DNA of 18,113 nt from Bacillota bacterium (GTDB lineage Bacteria; Bacillota; Clostridia; Clostridiales; Clostridiaceae): assembly GCA_023424785.1 (NCBI GenBank), contig JAFADP010000165.1, positions 1-18,113 of the forward strand, in the 5' to 3' direction. Below are positions 8,635 through 16,884 of this stretch, piece by piece; position 1 is the first letter of the stretch; each line of letters starts with the position of its first letter. The notes under the pieces are model-generated. The model searched no databases and was not told where the DNA came from. It worked only from the letters and a program-made list of their open reading frames with translations. Made by a program: the position numbers and the translations under genes.

Positions 8635-8643
8635 TGTTAAAAT
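8635..8643 (+). promoter_or_regulatory. Extended -10 element upstream of mutS
   Basis: TGTTAAAAT matches the extended -10 pattern TGnTAnnnT. No good -35 lies at normal spacing (the best is TTACTT at 8613, 19 bases away). It implies a 5' leader of roughly 65-70 bases before mutS, in which I saw no strong structure. Confidence 0.45.
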
Positions 8644-8718
8644 GTAAAGTAAGATTAAAAATTTAAAAATAAGCGTAAGGTGCGCATACAATATAAGAAA
8701 TAGACGGAGGATTTTATA

Positions 8719-11445
8719 ATGGGCTTGACACCTATGATGAGACAGTACTTAGAGATAAAGGAGAAGTATCCTGATTGTATTTTATTTTTTAGAGTAGGAG
8801 ACTTTTATGAAATGTTCTTTGAAGATGGGAAAACAGCTTCAAGAGCCTTAGAATTAGTTTTAACAGGAAAGGATTGTGGTCTTGAAGAAAGAGCGCCTAT
8901 GTGTGGTATTCCATATCATGCTGCAAGTACTTATATTTCAAGATTAATTGCACAAGGCTATAAAGTAGCTATAGGGGAACAGGTAGAGGATCCAGCAACA
9001 GCTAAAGGACTTGTTAAAAGAGAAGTAATAAAGGTTATTACACCTGGTACATATGTAGATTCAAATAATTCACAACAAAATTTAAATACTTATTTAGTTG
9101 CTGTATATGAAGAAGGAAGCAAATTAAGTATAGCATTAACAGATATTGGTACAGGAGAGTTTAAAACTACATCTTTTACTAACTTAAAAACAACTCTTTT
9201 AGATGAATTATCAAAAATAGGACCTAAGGAAGTTATTGTTGATGTAAATATGAATGAAGAATTAGTTAAGGAAATTCATGTAGCAACTAATGCTTTAATT
9301 ACTAAAAAGAATTTAAGAGAGTTCCAAGTAAGTAATAATGAACTTATAGAACAATTTTCAGAAGCAGAAGTAAGTGGACTTGATGAAGCTTCAAAATGTA
9401 GTAGTAAGGTTTTATTAAAATATATATTTGAAACTCAAAAGATGAGTTTAACTAATATTAACTTCCTTGAAACTTATGATATAGTTAACTTTATGACTAT
9501 AGATGGTAATTCAAGAAGAAACTTAGAACTTACAGAAAGTATAAGAGAGAAAAGCAAGAAAGGTTCATTATTATGGGTAATGGATAAAACAGCTACATCT
9601 ATGGGCGGAAGATCATTAAAAAGATGGATAGATGAACCTCTTATTATTAAAGAAGAAATTGAGAAAAGATTAGACGGGGTAGAAGAATTATTTAATAATA
9701 TTTCACTTAATGAAGATATTAGAGAAGCTTTAAGAGATATTTATGATATAGAAAGAATTGTAGGAAAGGTTTCAAGTGGAAATGTTAATGGTAAGGATAT
9801 GGTATCTTTAAGAACATCACTTGAAAAAATACCAGCTATTAAAAAAGAGCTTTCAAATACAAATTCTCCATTATTAAGAGAATATTTTAATGATTTAGAT
9901 GAACTTACAGACATAAAAGAATTATTACAAGAAAGTATAATAGATGATCCATCTTTATCTATTAAAGAAGGGAATATTATTAGAGATGGATATAATGAAG
10001 AAGTAGACTCTTTAAGAGGAGCTAAGCTTCATGGTAAGGAATGGATTGCATCTTTAGAAAATTCAGAAAGAGAAGTAACAGGAATAAAATCATTAAAAGT
10101 TGGATTTAATAAGGTGTTTGGATATTATATAGAAATATCTAAGGCTAACTATGCATTAATTCCAGAAGGAAGATATATAAGAAAGCAAACCCTAGCTAAT
10201 GCAGAAAGATATATAACAAGTGAACTTAAAGAAATGGAAGATAAAATTTTAGGGGCAGAAGAAAAATTAATGTCCTTAGAATATAGTTTATTTGTAGAAA
10301 TAAGAAATAAGGTTGAAAATGAAATATCAAGATTAAAGAGAAGTGCAAGAGTACTTGGAAACTTAGATGCATTAAGTACATTATCATTAATTGCATTAGA
10401 AAATAATTATGTAAAACCTCAAATAAATGAAGAAGGTGTTATTGAAATAGTTGAAGGAAGACATCCAGTTGTAGAAAAAGTTATACCGAAGGGTGATTTC
10501 GTATCAAATGAAACTATTTTAAATAGAGAAGAAAATCAATTGCTTCTTATTACAGGACCTAATATGGCAGGTAAGTCAACATATATGAGACAAGTAGCAT
10601 TAATTACATTAATGGCTCAAATGGGTTCATTTGTACCTGCTAAAGAAGCAAATATTTCAGTTTGTGATAAAATATTTACAAGAATAGGAGCTTCTGATGA
10701 TTTAGCAGGTGGAAAATCAACATTCATGGTAGAAATGTGGGAAGTATCGAATATATTAAAGAATGCTACTTCTAAGAGCTTAGTTCTTTTAGATGAAGTA
10801 GGACGTGGAACATCTACTTATGATGGATTAAGTATAGCTTGGTCAGTAATTGAGTATATTTCAAAAAATGAAAATTTAAAATGTAAAACTTTATTTGCAA
10901 CTCACTATCATGAATTAACTAAGCTTGAAGGTACTATTCCAGGAGTTAAAAATTATTCTGTAGCAGTTAAAGAATATGATGATAATATTATTTTCTTAAG
11001 AAAAATTGTTCAAGGTGGAGCTGACCAATCATATGGTATTGAAGTTGCTAAGCTTGCAGGGCTTCCTGAAGATGTTATAGTTCGTGCAAAAGAAATACTT
11101 GAAAGTCTTGAAGGTGAAGTTGCAATAGATACAACACAACATTCAAAAGTAACAGCTATAGAAGAAAAAGTAGAAACTAAAGTAGAAGTTAAGTATGAAG
11201 AAGCAAAAGAAGAAAAGTCATTAGTTGCAGAAGAAGTAAAACCAATTTTTGAAGATGAAAAAATCATATCTTCAAGAAGAATGAAAAGCAATCCTGCTAT
11301 GCAGCTTGATTTCAATTATATAGAAAAAGAGGCATTTTTAAGAGATGTAGCAAGTTGTGATATTTTAAATATGACACCTTTAGATGCTATGAATACATTA
11401 AATAAATTAGTTAAAGAGGCAAAGAGAATACAACAGGAGGGTTAA
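8719..11445 (+). CDS. mutS: DNA mismatch repair protein MutS
   Basis: MutS recognises mispaired and small-loop DNA and recruits MutL. The mismatch-reading F-x-E motif is F29-Y-E31. The Walker A loop GPNMAGKST spans 613-621 and the Walker B acid pair is D692-E693, followed by the GRGTSTYDG signature. The full MutS I domain order is present in 908 residues, somewhat longer than usual, because of an acidic Glu/Lys/Val-rich linker at about 801-855. After it, Q862-L-D-F-N matches the place and pattern of the beta-clamp binding motif known from Bacillus MutS. GGAGG at 8706-8710 lies 8 bases upstream of the ATG. It is the first gene of mutS-mutL-miaA; the mutL ribosome site lies inside its last codons. 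Confidence 0.98.
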   Translation: MGLTPMMRQYLEIKEKYPDCILFFRVGDFYEMFFEDGKTASRALELVLTGKDCGLEERAPMCGIPYHAASTYISRLIAQGYKVAIGEQVEDPATAKGLVKREVIKVITPGTYVDSNNSQQNLNTYLVAVYEEGSKLSIALTDIGTGEFKTTSFTNLKTTLLDELSKIGPKEVIVDVNMNEELVKEIHVATNALITKKNLREFQVSNNELIEQFSEAEVSGLDEASKCSSKVLLKYIFETQKMSLTNINFLETYDIVNFMTIDGNSRRNLELTESIREKSKKGSLLWVMDKTATSMGGRSLKRWIDEPLIIKEEIEKRLDGVEELFNNISLNEDIREALRDIYDIERIVGKVSSGNVNGKDMVSLRTSLEKIPAIKKELSNTNSPLLREYFNDLDELTDIKELLQESIIDDPSLSIKEGNIIRDGYNEEVDSLRGAKLHGKEWIASLENSEREVTGIKSLKVGFNKVFGYYIEISKANYALIPEGRYIRKQTLANAERYITSELKEMEDKILGAEEKLMSLEYSLFVEIRNKVENEISRLKRSARVLGNLDALSTLSLIALENNYVKPQINEEGVIEIVEGRHPVVEKVIPKGDFVSNETILNREENQLLLITGPNMAGKSTYMRQVALITLMAQMGSFVPAKEANISVCDKIFTRIGASDDLAGGKSTFMVEMWEVSNILKNATSKSLVLLDEVGRGTSTYDGLSIAWSVIEYISKNENLKCKTLFATHYHELTKLEGTIPGVKNYSVAVKEYDDNIIFLRKIVQGGADQSYGIEVAKLAGLPEDVIVRAKEILESLEGEVAIDTTQHSKVTAIEEKVETKVEVKYEEAKEEKSLVAEEVKPIFEDEKIISSRRMKSNPAMQLDFNYIEKEAFLRDVASCDILNMTPLDAMNTLNKLVKEAKRIQQEG

Positions 11446-11447
11446 AA

Positions 11448-13349
11448 TTGAAAAGAATTAACCTACTTGATGAGAATACATCAAATAAAATAGCTGCAGG
11501 AGAAGTAGTTGAAAGACCTTTTTCTGTAGTAAAAGAGTTAGTAGAAAATAGTATAGATGCAAATGCTAAAAAAATAATTATAGAAATAGAAGAGGGTGGT
11601 TCATCTTTAATAAAAATTATAGATGATGGAGATGGAATTCATCCAGATGATATAAAAAAGGCGTTTTTACCACATGCAACAAGTAAAATAAAAAGTTCTA
11701 ATGATATATTTTCTATTAATACCTTAGGTTTTAGAGGGGAAGCACTTCCCTCTATAGCCTCTGTTGGTAAAGTAAATATTAAATCAAGAATAGAGGAAGA
11801 AGACTTTGGACGTGAACTTGTTATAGAAGGTGGAGAGATTTTATCTCTTAAGGAATGTGGGGTGAATAAAGGAACTACTATAGAAGTAAGGGATTTATTT
11901 TATAATGTACCTGCAAGAAAGAAGTTCTTAAAAAGCACTTCAAGAGAAGCTTCTGCCATATCAGATATAATAAATAGAATAGCTTTAGCTAATCCTAATA
12001 TTAGTTTTGAGCTATTTAATAATGGTAAGAGAGTTTTATATACTTATGGTAATGGAAATTTATTAGATGTAGTAAGAGCTGTTTATGGGAAAAATATAGG
12101 AGAAAATCTTATTTATTTTGAACATGTAGAAGATACAATAACAGTTTATGGATACATAGGAAAAGAAGATATAGCAAGAGGATCAAGAAATAATCAAAGT
12201 ATTTTTGTAAATAGTAGATATATTAAAAATAGAACTTTAGTAGTAGCTGTAGAAAATGCATTTAAGTCTTTTAGTACAGTAAATAAGTTCCCATTCTTTA
12301 TTTTATTTATAGAGATTTATCCTGAAGAAGTTGATGTTAATATACATCCAACAAAAGCAGAAATAAAGTTTAAGGAAGAAAGATTAGTATTTAAGAAAGT
12401 TTTTGATGCTGTTCATGAAAGCTATAAAAAAGAAGTTTTTAGTGAATTTGAAATTCCAGAAGATAATGAAGTTAAATTTAATAAAGATGAATTTAAGGAA
12501 ATAACCCTAGATTTAACACCAAAGGAAGATGAAAAAGTAAGTTTTCAAAGTTTTGAAACTAGAGAAAAAGTTGAAAAAGAAGAGGTTAGTATTCCTGTAG
12601 ATTTAACGCCAAAGAAAACAGAATTTACTTATGATATAGAAGAAGTAGAGGAAAAGAAAGAACTTATAAGAGAAGAAAATAAAATAGAGCATAATATAGA
12701 ACATAAGATAGAAAATACACAAGAAGAAAAGATAGAACCTAAGGTTTCTAATGAAGAAAAGGTAGCTAAGTTCCCACCTTTAAGAATTATAGGACAGTTT
12801 AATAAAACATATATTTTAGGTGAATACGATGAAACTTTATATATGATAGATCAACATGCAGCACATGAAAAAATATTATTTGAAAAATATTTTAAAAGTA
12901 TTGAAGAAGGAAGCTTAGTTGTTCAACCACTTTTAATTCCAGTAATAATAGATTTAAGTTTAGATGATTATGCTTATTATGAAGAAAATAAAGAAGTATT
13001 TAAAAATGCTGGATTTACATTAGAAGAGTTTGGAGGAAATACTTTAGTTTTAAAAGAAATACCATATTTCTTAGGGAAGCTTGATGCTAAAGGATTATTT
13101 ATTAATATACTTGATAATATTAGACTACTTGGTAGTGGAAAAACTACAGAAGTTAAGTACAATAAAATAGCAAGTTTAGCATGTAAGGCAGCTGTTAAGG
13201 GAAATGATACACTTTCTGATATGGAAATGATAAAACTTATAGAAGATTTAAGATATATAGATGATCCATTCCATTGCCCACATGGAAGACCAACTATAAT
13301 AAAATTTACAAACTATGATTTAGAAAAGAAATTTAGAAGAATTGTATAG
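11448..13349 (+). CDS. mutL: DNA mismatch repair protein MutL (endonuclease type)
   Basis: MutL couples mismatch recognition by MutS to strand nicking. The start is TTG 11448, set by AGGAGG at 11435-11440 (7 bases upstream) and lying 2 bases after the mutS stop, suggesting coupled translation. The N-terminal GHKL ATPase shows IAAGEV, VVKELVENSIDA, DDGDGI and GFRGEAL. The C-terminal domain has the DQHA(X)2E(X)4E metal site at 468-479, ACK around 578-580 and CPHGRP at 610-615. These are the zinc and catalytic residues of endonucleolytic MutL as in Bacillus, so no MutH is needed. Q493-P-L-L-I-P fits the clamp-binding QxxhxP motif. The linker at about 340-440 is charged and contains internal repeats (DLTPK twice). 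The 633-residue length is normal. Confidence 0.97.
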   Translation: MKRINLLDENTSNKIAAGEVVERPFSVVKELVENSIDANAKKIIIEIEEGGSSLIKIIDDGDGIHPDDIKKAFLPHATSKIKSSNDIFSINTLGFRGEALPSIASVGKVNIKSRIEEEDFGRELVIEGGEILSLKECGVNKGTTIEVRDLFYNVPARKKFLKSTSREASAISDIINRIALANPNISFELFNNGKRVLYTYGNGNLLDVVRAVYGKNIGENLIYFEHVEDTITVYGYIGKEDIARGSRNNQSIFVNSRYIKNRTLVVAVENAFKSFSTVNKFPFFILFIEIYPEEVDVNIHPTKAEIKFKEERLVFKKVFDAVHESYKKEVFSEFEIPEDNEVKFNKDEFKEITLDLTPKEDEKVSFQSFETREKVEKEEVSIPVDLTPKKTEFTYDIEEVEEKKELIREENKIEHNIEHKIENTQEEKIEPKVSNEEKVAKFPPLRIIGQFNKTYILGEYDETLYMIDQHAAHEKILFEKYFKSIEEGSLVVQPLLIPVIIDLSLDDYAYYEENKEVFKNAGFTLEEFGGNTLVLKEIPYFLGKLDAKGLFINILDNIRLLGSGKTTEVKYNKIASLACKAAVKGNDTLSDMEMIKLIEDLRYIDDPFHCPHGRPTIIKFTNYDLEKKFRRIV

Positions 13350-13364
13350 AAGAAAGGTGAAAAA

Positions 13365-14291
13365 GTGAAGAAAAAGATTTTAGTTCTTGGAGGTCCTACT
13401 GCTGTAGGAAAAACAGAACTTTCAATAGATTTAGCAAAAAGATTAAATGGTGAAATTATATCTGCAGATTCAATGCAAATATATAAGTATATGGATATAG
13501 GATCTGCAAAAATATCTAAGGAAGAAATGGATGGAGTAGTTCATCATATGATAGATATAGTAGATCCAAAAGATGAATTTTCAGTAGCACAGTTTAAAGA
13601 TGGCGGAAAGAAAGCTATAGATGAAATATTAGAAAAAGGAAAGCTTCCTATGATAGTAGGAGGAACTGGTCTTTATATAAATTCATTAACTTGTAATATG
13701 AATTTTACTGAATCAGAAAAAGATGATGAATATAGAGAATACTTAATGAATTTAACATATGAAAAAGGCAATGAATATGTTCATGAAATGTTAAAGGATA
13801 TTGACCCTATAAGCTATAAAGAAATTCATCCAAATAACAGAAAAAGAGTTATACGTGCACTAGAAGTTTATAAAACTACAGGAAAGCCTTTTAGTGAATA
13901 TAATGCAGGAGATGAGTTTTACAATACTGAATATGATGTACATTATTTTGTTCTTAATATGGATAGAGAAAAGCTATATGAAAGAATTAACTTAAGAGTA
14001 GATATAATGATGGAAAAAGGCTTATTAGAAGAATGTATTAAGCTTAAAGAAATGGGATATACCTCTGATATGCAATCAATGCAAGGTATAGGATATAAAG
14101 AAATATTATTCTATTTAGAAGGTAAAATATCTTTAGAAGAAGCAGTAGATATGATAAAACAAGGATCAAGAAACTATGCAAAACGTCAATTAACATGGTT
14201 TAGAAGAGATCCAAGAGTAACATTTTTAGATAAAGATAAAATGAGTTATGAAGAAATTTTAGAATATATATTAAAAGATATGAGTAATTAA
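13365..14291 (+). CDS. miaA: tRNA dimethylallyltransferase MiaA
   Basis: MiaA transfers the dimethylallyl group from DMAPP to A37 of tRNAs, producing i6A, the substrate of MiaB. The P-loop GGPTAVGKT spans 9-17, followed by D35 in SADSMQIY, GGTGLYI, NNRKRVIRALEVY and the C-terminal YAKRQLTWFRRD segment. Its 308 residues match the family. The start is GTG 13365, with AAAGGTGA upstream, 15 bases after the mutL stop, so it is the last gene of the mutS-mutL-miaA operon. A strong hairpin follows directly. No hfq gene comes after it, although hfq often does in clostridia. Confidence 0.97.
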   Translation: MKKKILVLGGPTAVGKTELSIDLAKRLNGEIISADSMQIYKYMDIGSAKISKEEMDGVVHHMIDIVDPKDEFSVAQFKDGGKKAIDEILEKGKLPMIVGGTGLYINSLTCNMNFTESEKDDEYREYLMNLTYEKGNEYVHEMLKDIDPISYKEIHPNNRKRVIRALEVYKTTGKPFSEYNAGDEFYNTEYDVHYFVLNMDREKLYERINLRVDIMMEKGLLEECIKLKEMGYTSDMQSMQGIGYKEILFYLEGKISLEEAVDMIKQGSRNYAKRQLTWFRRDPRVTFLDKDKMSYEEILEYILKDMSN

Positions 14292-14294
14292 TAA

Positions 14295-14328
14295 TTAAGG
14301 TGTAGCAATTAATTTTGCTACACCTTAA
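14295..14328. terminator. Bidirectional terminator between miaA and the DUF805 gene
   Basis: A perfect 14-pair stem (14295-14308 with 14315-14328) encloses a 6-base loop. It sits between the miaA stop and the stop of the convergent minus-strand gene. T-runs on each side are short. Confidence 0.75.
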
Positions 14329-14330
14329 AT

Positions 14331-14645
14331 TTACTTTGTTTTTGCACTTGGAGTGCATAATAATATTAAGAACCATATTGAACCTATTAAAGGTATAATA
14401 TTAATTAACACCCAAAATCCTGATTTATTAATATCATGCATTCTTCTTATACTTAAAGAAAGACTTGGAATAATTAAAGCTAAGTTATAAACATAAGCTA
14501 ATATAATTAGTCCTGTAGCGCTACAAATAGCATTTATTCCAACAGTTACTAAAAAGTTAATTAATACAGCCATCCAGTAATCTTTTCTAGAAGATATACC
14601 ACTAAAATCTAATGTACGTTTCCACATGCTAATATATTCATTCAT
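14331..14645 (-). CDS. DUF805 family small membrane protein
   Basis: This 104-residue protein begins MNEYISMWKRTLDFSG, then SRKDYWMAVL, hydrophobic spans at about 26-42, 45-60 and 76-98, and the family signature IRRMHDINKSGFW near 66-78, seen in DUF805 proteins as RRLHDxxxSGWW. The function of DUF805 is unknown; the position is an inner membrane protein with three or four spans. CTCCTTT at 14654-14660 gives AAAGGAG 8 bases before the start. It is transcribed alone, convergent with miaA and divergent from the PLP enzyme gene. It occupies the place where related clostridia commonly have hfq. Confidence 0.85.
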   Translation of the reverse strand: MNEYISMWKRTLDFSGISSRKDYWMAVLINFLVTVGINAICSATGLIILAYVYNLALIIPSLSLSIRRMHDINKSGFWVLINIIPLIGSIWFLILLCTPSAKTK

Positions 14646-14685
14646 TGTAAATTCTCCTTTTTATCTTTTGTATATGTTTAAATAA

Positions 14686-14714
14686 TGTATACCATATTGT
14701 TTTGAAAAAGTAAA
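14686..14714 (-). promoter_or_regulatory. Possible promoter for the DUF805 gene
   Basis: On the minus strand a TTTACT hexamer (4 of 6) precedes TATACA (4 of 6) by 17 bases, with TGG before the -10 giving an extended -10 pattern. The rest of the 243-base gap between this gene and the PLP enzyme gene is AT-rich and shows no other clear element apart from the promoter at 14825. The boundaries given are approximate. Confidence 0.25.
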
Positions 14715-14824
14715 TAAAGATAATGAAAGATAATAAGTATTTTACTATTGTATAAAAAGGAAAAGTTATATGTTTTTATAGTGTTATATTATCTTTATTT
14801 TTTATTACAAAAAACAAAATTAAG

Positions 14825-14851
14825 TTGAAAATAATAGTAAAATTATATAAT
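14825..14851 (+). promoter_or_regulatory. Candidate promoter for the YnbB-type PLP enzyme gene
   Basis: TTGAAA (14825-14830, 5 of 6) and TATAAT (14846-14851) are separated by 15 bases, shorter than the ideal 17. It is 38 bases upstream of the start codon. Confidence 0.4.
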
Positions 14852-14888
14852 ATAGTAGTTATGAATTTAGAATAATTGGAGGAAAAAG

Positions 14889-16172
14889 ATGTTACAAGTT
14901 ACTAAAGAGTTATTAAAAAATAACTACGGCTTTAAGGAAGAAACTTTTGAGTTATATGAAAGAGCATTAAAAGATGTAGAAGAAGAGTTTAAGAGATATG
15001 ATGAAATAAGAGAATTTAATCAAATGAAAGTTTTAAAGGCTTTCCAAGAAGAAAGAATAAGTGATTCACACTTTACTAATTCTTCTGGTTATGGTTATGA
15101 TGATATAGGAAGAGATTCGTTAGATAAGGTATATGCTAGAGTATTTAATGCAGAATCTGCAATAGTAAGACCACACTTTGTTAATGGAACTCATGCAATA
15201 GGTTCTGCGTTATTTGGAAATTTAAGACCTAATGATACTTTACTTTGTATTGCAGGTAAGCCTTATGATACATTACATAACATTATAGGAATTACAGGCA
15301 AGGATGAAAAAATAGGTTCTTTAAAAGAATATGGAGTAAATTATAAGCAAGTAGATTTAAATGAAAATGGAAAGTTTGACTTTGACTCTATAAAAGAAGC
15401 TTTAAAAGATGAAAGTATAAAAATAGTGCATATTCAAAGAAGTACAGGATATGGATGGAGAAATGCTTTTTTAGTTTCAGAAATTGGAGAAGCTATAGAA
15501 TTTGTTAAAAGCATAAGAAATGATGTATCTGTATTTGTTGATAACTGCTATGGAGAATTTATTGATGTAATAGAACCAACAGATGTTGGAGCAGACTTAA
15601 TAGCAGGTTCATTAATAAAGAATATAGGTGGAGGTATAGCTCCAGCTGGTGGATATATAGTAGGTAAAAAAGAATTAGTAGAACAAGCTGCTTATAGATT
15701 AACTGTACCAGGTATTGGTGGAGAGTGTGGTGCAACATTTGGTCTTATGAGAACAATGTTCCAAGGATTATTCTTAGCACCTCATGTAGCTATGGAAGCT
15801 GTTAAAGGAGCCATATTCTGTGCAAGAATTATGGAACTTGCAGGCTTTGAAGTATTACCAAAATACATAGATAAGAGAAGTGATATAATTCAAGCAATTA
15901 AATTTGGTGAGCCAGAAAAATTAATTAAGTTCTGTAAGGGAATACAATATGGATCACCAATAGATTCGTTTGTAGAATGTGAACCATGGGCAATGCCAGG
16001 ATATCAAGACGAAGTAATAATGGCAGCAGGAGCTTTTGTTCAAGGGTCATCAATAGAATTATCAGCAGATGCACCAATAAGAGATCCATATATTGCATAT
16101 CTACAAGGTGGATTAACATTTGATCACGCTAAAATAGGTGTATTAATAGCTTTAAATAATATAGTTAAATAA
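14889..16172 (+). CDS. ynbB: PLP-dependent enzyme of the methionine gamma-lyase-like / 'aluminium resistance' family (YnbB)
   Basis: This 427-residue fold-type I PLP enzyme begins at ATG 14889 with GGAGG 6 bases upstream. The PLP lysine is inferred to be K244 in SLIKNIGGG and the pyridine-binding aspartate D218 in FVDNCYGEF. The segments SGYGYDDIGRDSLDKVYA and HFVNGTHAI near the N-terminus are typical of the family usually called Met_gamma_lyase or 'aluminum resistance protein'. Those names come from weak historical evidence; the reaction in this organism is not known, although cysteine/methionine lyase-type chemistry is plausible. Orthologues lie near miaA and hfq in many Firmicutes, so this gene belongs to the same conserved neighbourhood. 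It has its own promoter and a strong terminator, and is therefore probably a single-gene unit. Confidence 0.9.
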   Translation: MLQVTKELLKNNYGFKEETFELYERALKDVEEEFKRYDEIREFNQMKVLKAFQEERISDSHFTNSSGYGYDDIGRDSLDKVYARVFNAESAIVRPHFVNGTHAIGSALFGNLRPNDTLLCIAGKPYDTLHNIIGITGKDEKIGSLKEYGVNYKQVDLNENGKFDFDSIKEALKDESIKIVHIQRSTGYGWRNAFLVSEIGEAIEFVKSIRNDVSVFVDNCYGEFIDVIEPTDVGADLIAGSLIKNIGGGIAPAGGYIVGKKELVEQAAYRLTVPGIGGECGATFGLMRTMFQGLFLAPHVAMEAVKGAIFCARIMELAGFEVLPKYIDKRSDIIQAIKFGEPEKLIKFCKGIQYGSPIDSFVECEPWAMPGYQDEVIMAAGAFVQGSSIELSADAPIRDPYIAYLQGGLTFDHAKIGVLIALNNIVK

Positions 16173-16179
16173 GTAGTAA

Positions 16180-16229
16180 AAATAACCTCAAGTACTAGTA
16201 TGTACTTGAGGTTATTTAAATTTCTTTTT
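16180..16229 (+). terminator. Strong Rho-independent terminator after the PLP enzyme gene
   Basis: A perfect 16-pair stem (16180-16195 with 16202-16217) with a 6-base loop is followed by AAATTTCTTTTTA. The CCTCAAGTAC core makes it the most stable hairpin in the window. Confidence 0.85.
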
Positions 16230-16241
16230 ATTATAGTATAT

Positions 16242-16270
16242 TTGTAGTTTTAATAGAAAGATATTATAAT
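16242..16270 (+). promoter_or_regulatory. Candidate promoter for the GNAT gene
   Basis: TTGTAG (16242-16247, 3 of 6) and a perfect TATAAT (16265-16270) are separated by 17 bases. A second TATAAT lies at 16353-16358, much closer to the gene, but without a recognisable -35. Between them a direct repeat GATATGC (16317-16323 and 16327-16333) might be an operator. Confidence 0.3.
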
Positions 16271-16379
16271 AGTTACAGGAATAAATTGGAAAATATTAAT
16301 ATAATACAAAATTAAGGATATGCAGTGATATGCTTAGGCCAAGTATTTTATGTATAATTTAAATTTATAGGAGGTTAAT

Positions 16380-16838
16380 GTGGAAAATATTACATTTAAG
16401 AAAGCAACTTTAGATGATATATCAGAATTCATAGAGTTAAGAAAAAATCAGCTTTTAGAAGAAGGAGCAGTACAAACAGAGGATATAACTCTGCCATTAA
16501 GACAGTATTTTGAAAGAAGTATTGCTGATGGAACTTTTGTATCTTGGCTTGCTATTTGTAATGGAAAAATAATTGCTACTAGTGGAATGTCATTTTCTCA
16601 GAGACCACCGTATTATAGTAATATTTCTGGATATGTTGGAACGCTATCTTGTATGTATACTTTAAAAGAATATAGAAGAAAAGGAATAGCTAAAAAGTTA
16701 TTAGGCTTAGTAGTAAATGAAGCAAAAGAATATGGTTGTGGTATGATTCAAATTACTGCATCTAATATGGGAGTATTATTATATAAAGATTTTGGTTTTG
16801 AAGGAAACAATAATTTTATGCAATATAAAATTAAATAA
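16380..16838 (+). CDS. GNAT-family N-acetyltransferase
   Basis: The 152-residue protein has the GNAT fold signature: a central strand ending in SCMYTLKEYRRKGIAKKLL, where R100-K-G-I-A matches the acetyl-CoA pyrophosphate-binding R/Q-x-x-G-x-A loop (R99-A104), and a final YKDFGFEG segment typical of the C-terminal strand. The substrate cannot be predicted. The start is GTG 16380, with AGGAGG at 16369-16374 five bases upstream; an overlapping ATG at 16378 is out of frame. It is preceded by its own candidate promoter, with no obvious terminator before the next small reading frame. Confidence 0.85.
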   Translation: MENITFKKATLDDISEFIELRKNQLLEEGAVQTEDITLPLRQYFERSIADGTFVSWLAICNGKIIATSGMSFSQRPPYYSNISGYVGTLSCMYTLKEYRRKGIAKKLLGLVVNEAKEYGCGMIQITASNMGVLLYKDFGFEGNNNFMQYKIK

Positions 16839-16884
16839 GTATAATAAAACCATTCAAATTATAACTTAAAAGGGGATAAAAGAT

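Noticed and set aside
8644..8718. Possible riboswitch or attenuator in the mutS leader
   Set aside because: Only a 3-base GCG/CGC pairing around 8674-8686 was seen, with no conserved riboswitch pattern or terminator.
11010..11315. Minus-strand 101-codon frame inside mutS
   Set aside because: Antisense of a conserved gene, Ser-rich product reflecting reversed Glu/Lys codons, no ribosome site.
15925..16119. Minus-strand Leu-rich frame inside the PLP enzyme gene
   Set aside because: Looks like a membrane peptide but is only the antisense of conserved coding sequence, with no start signals.
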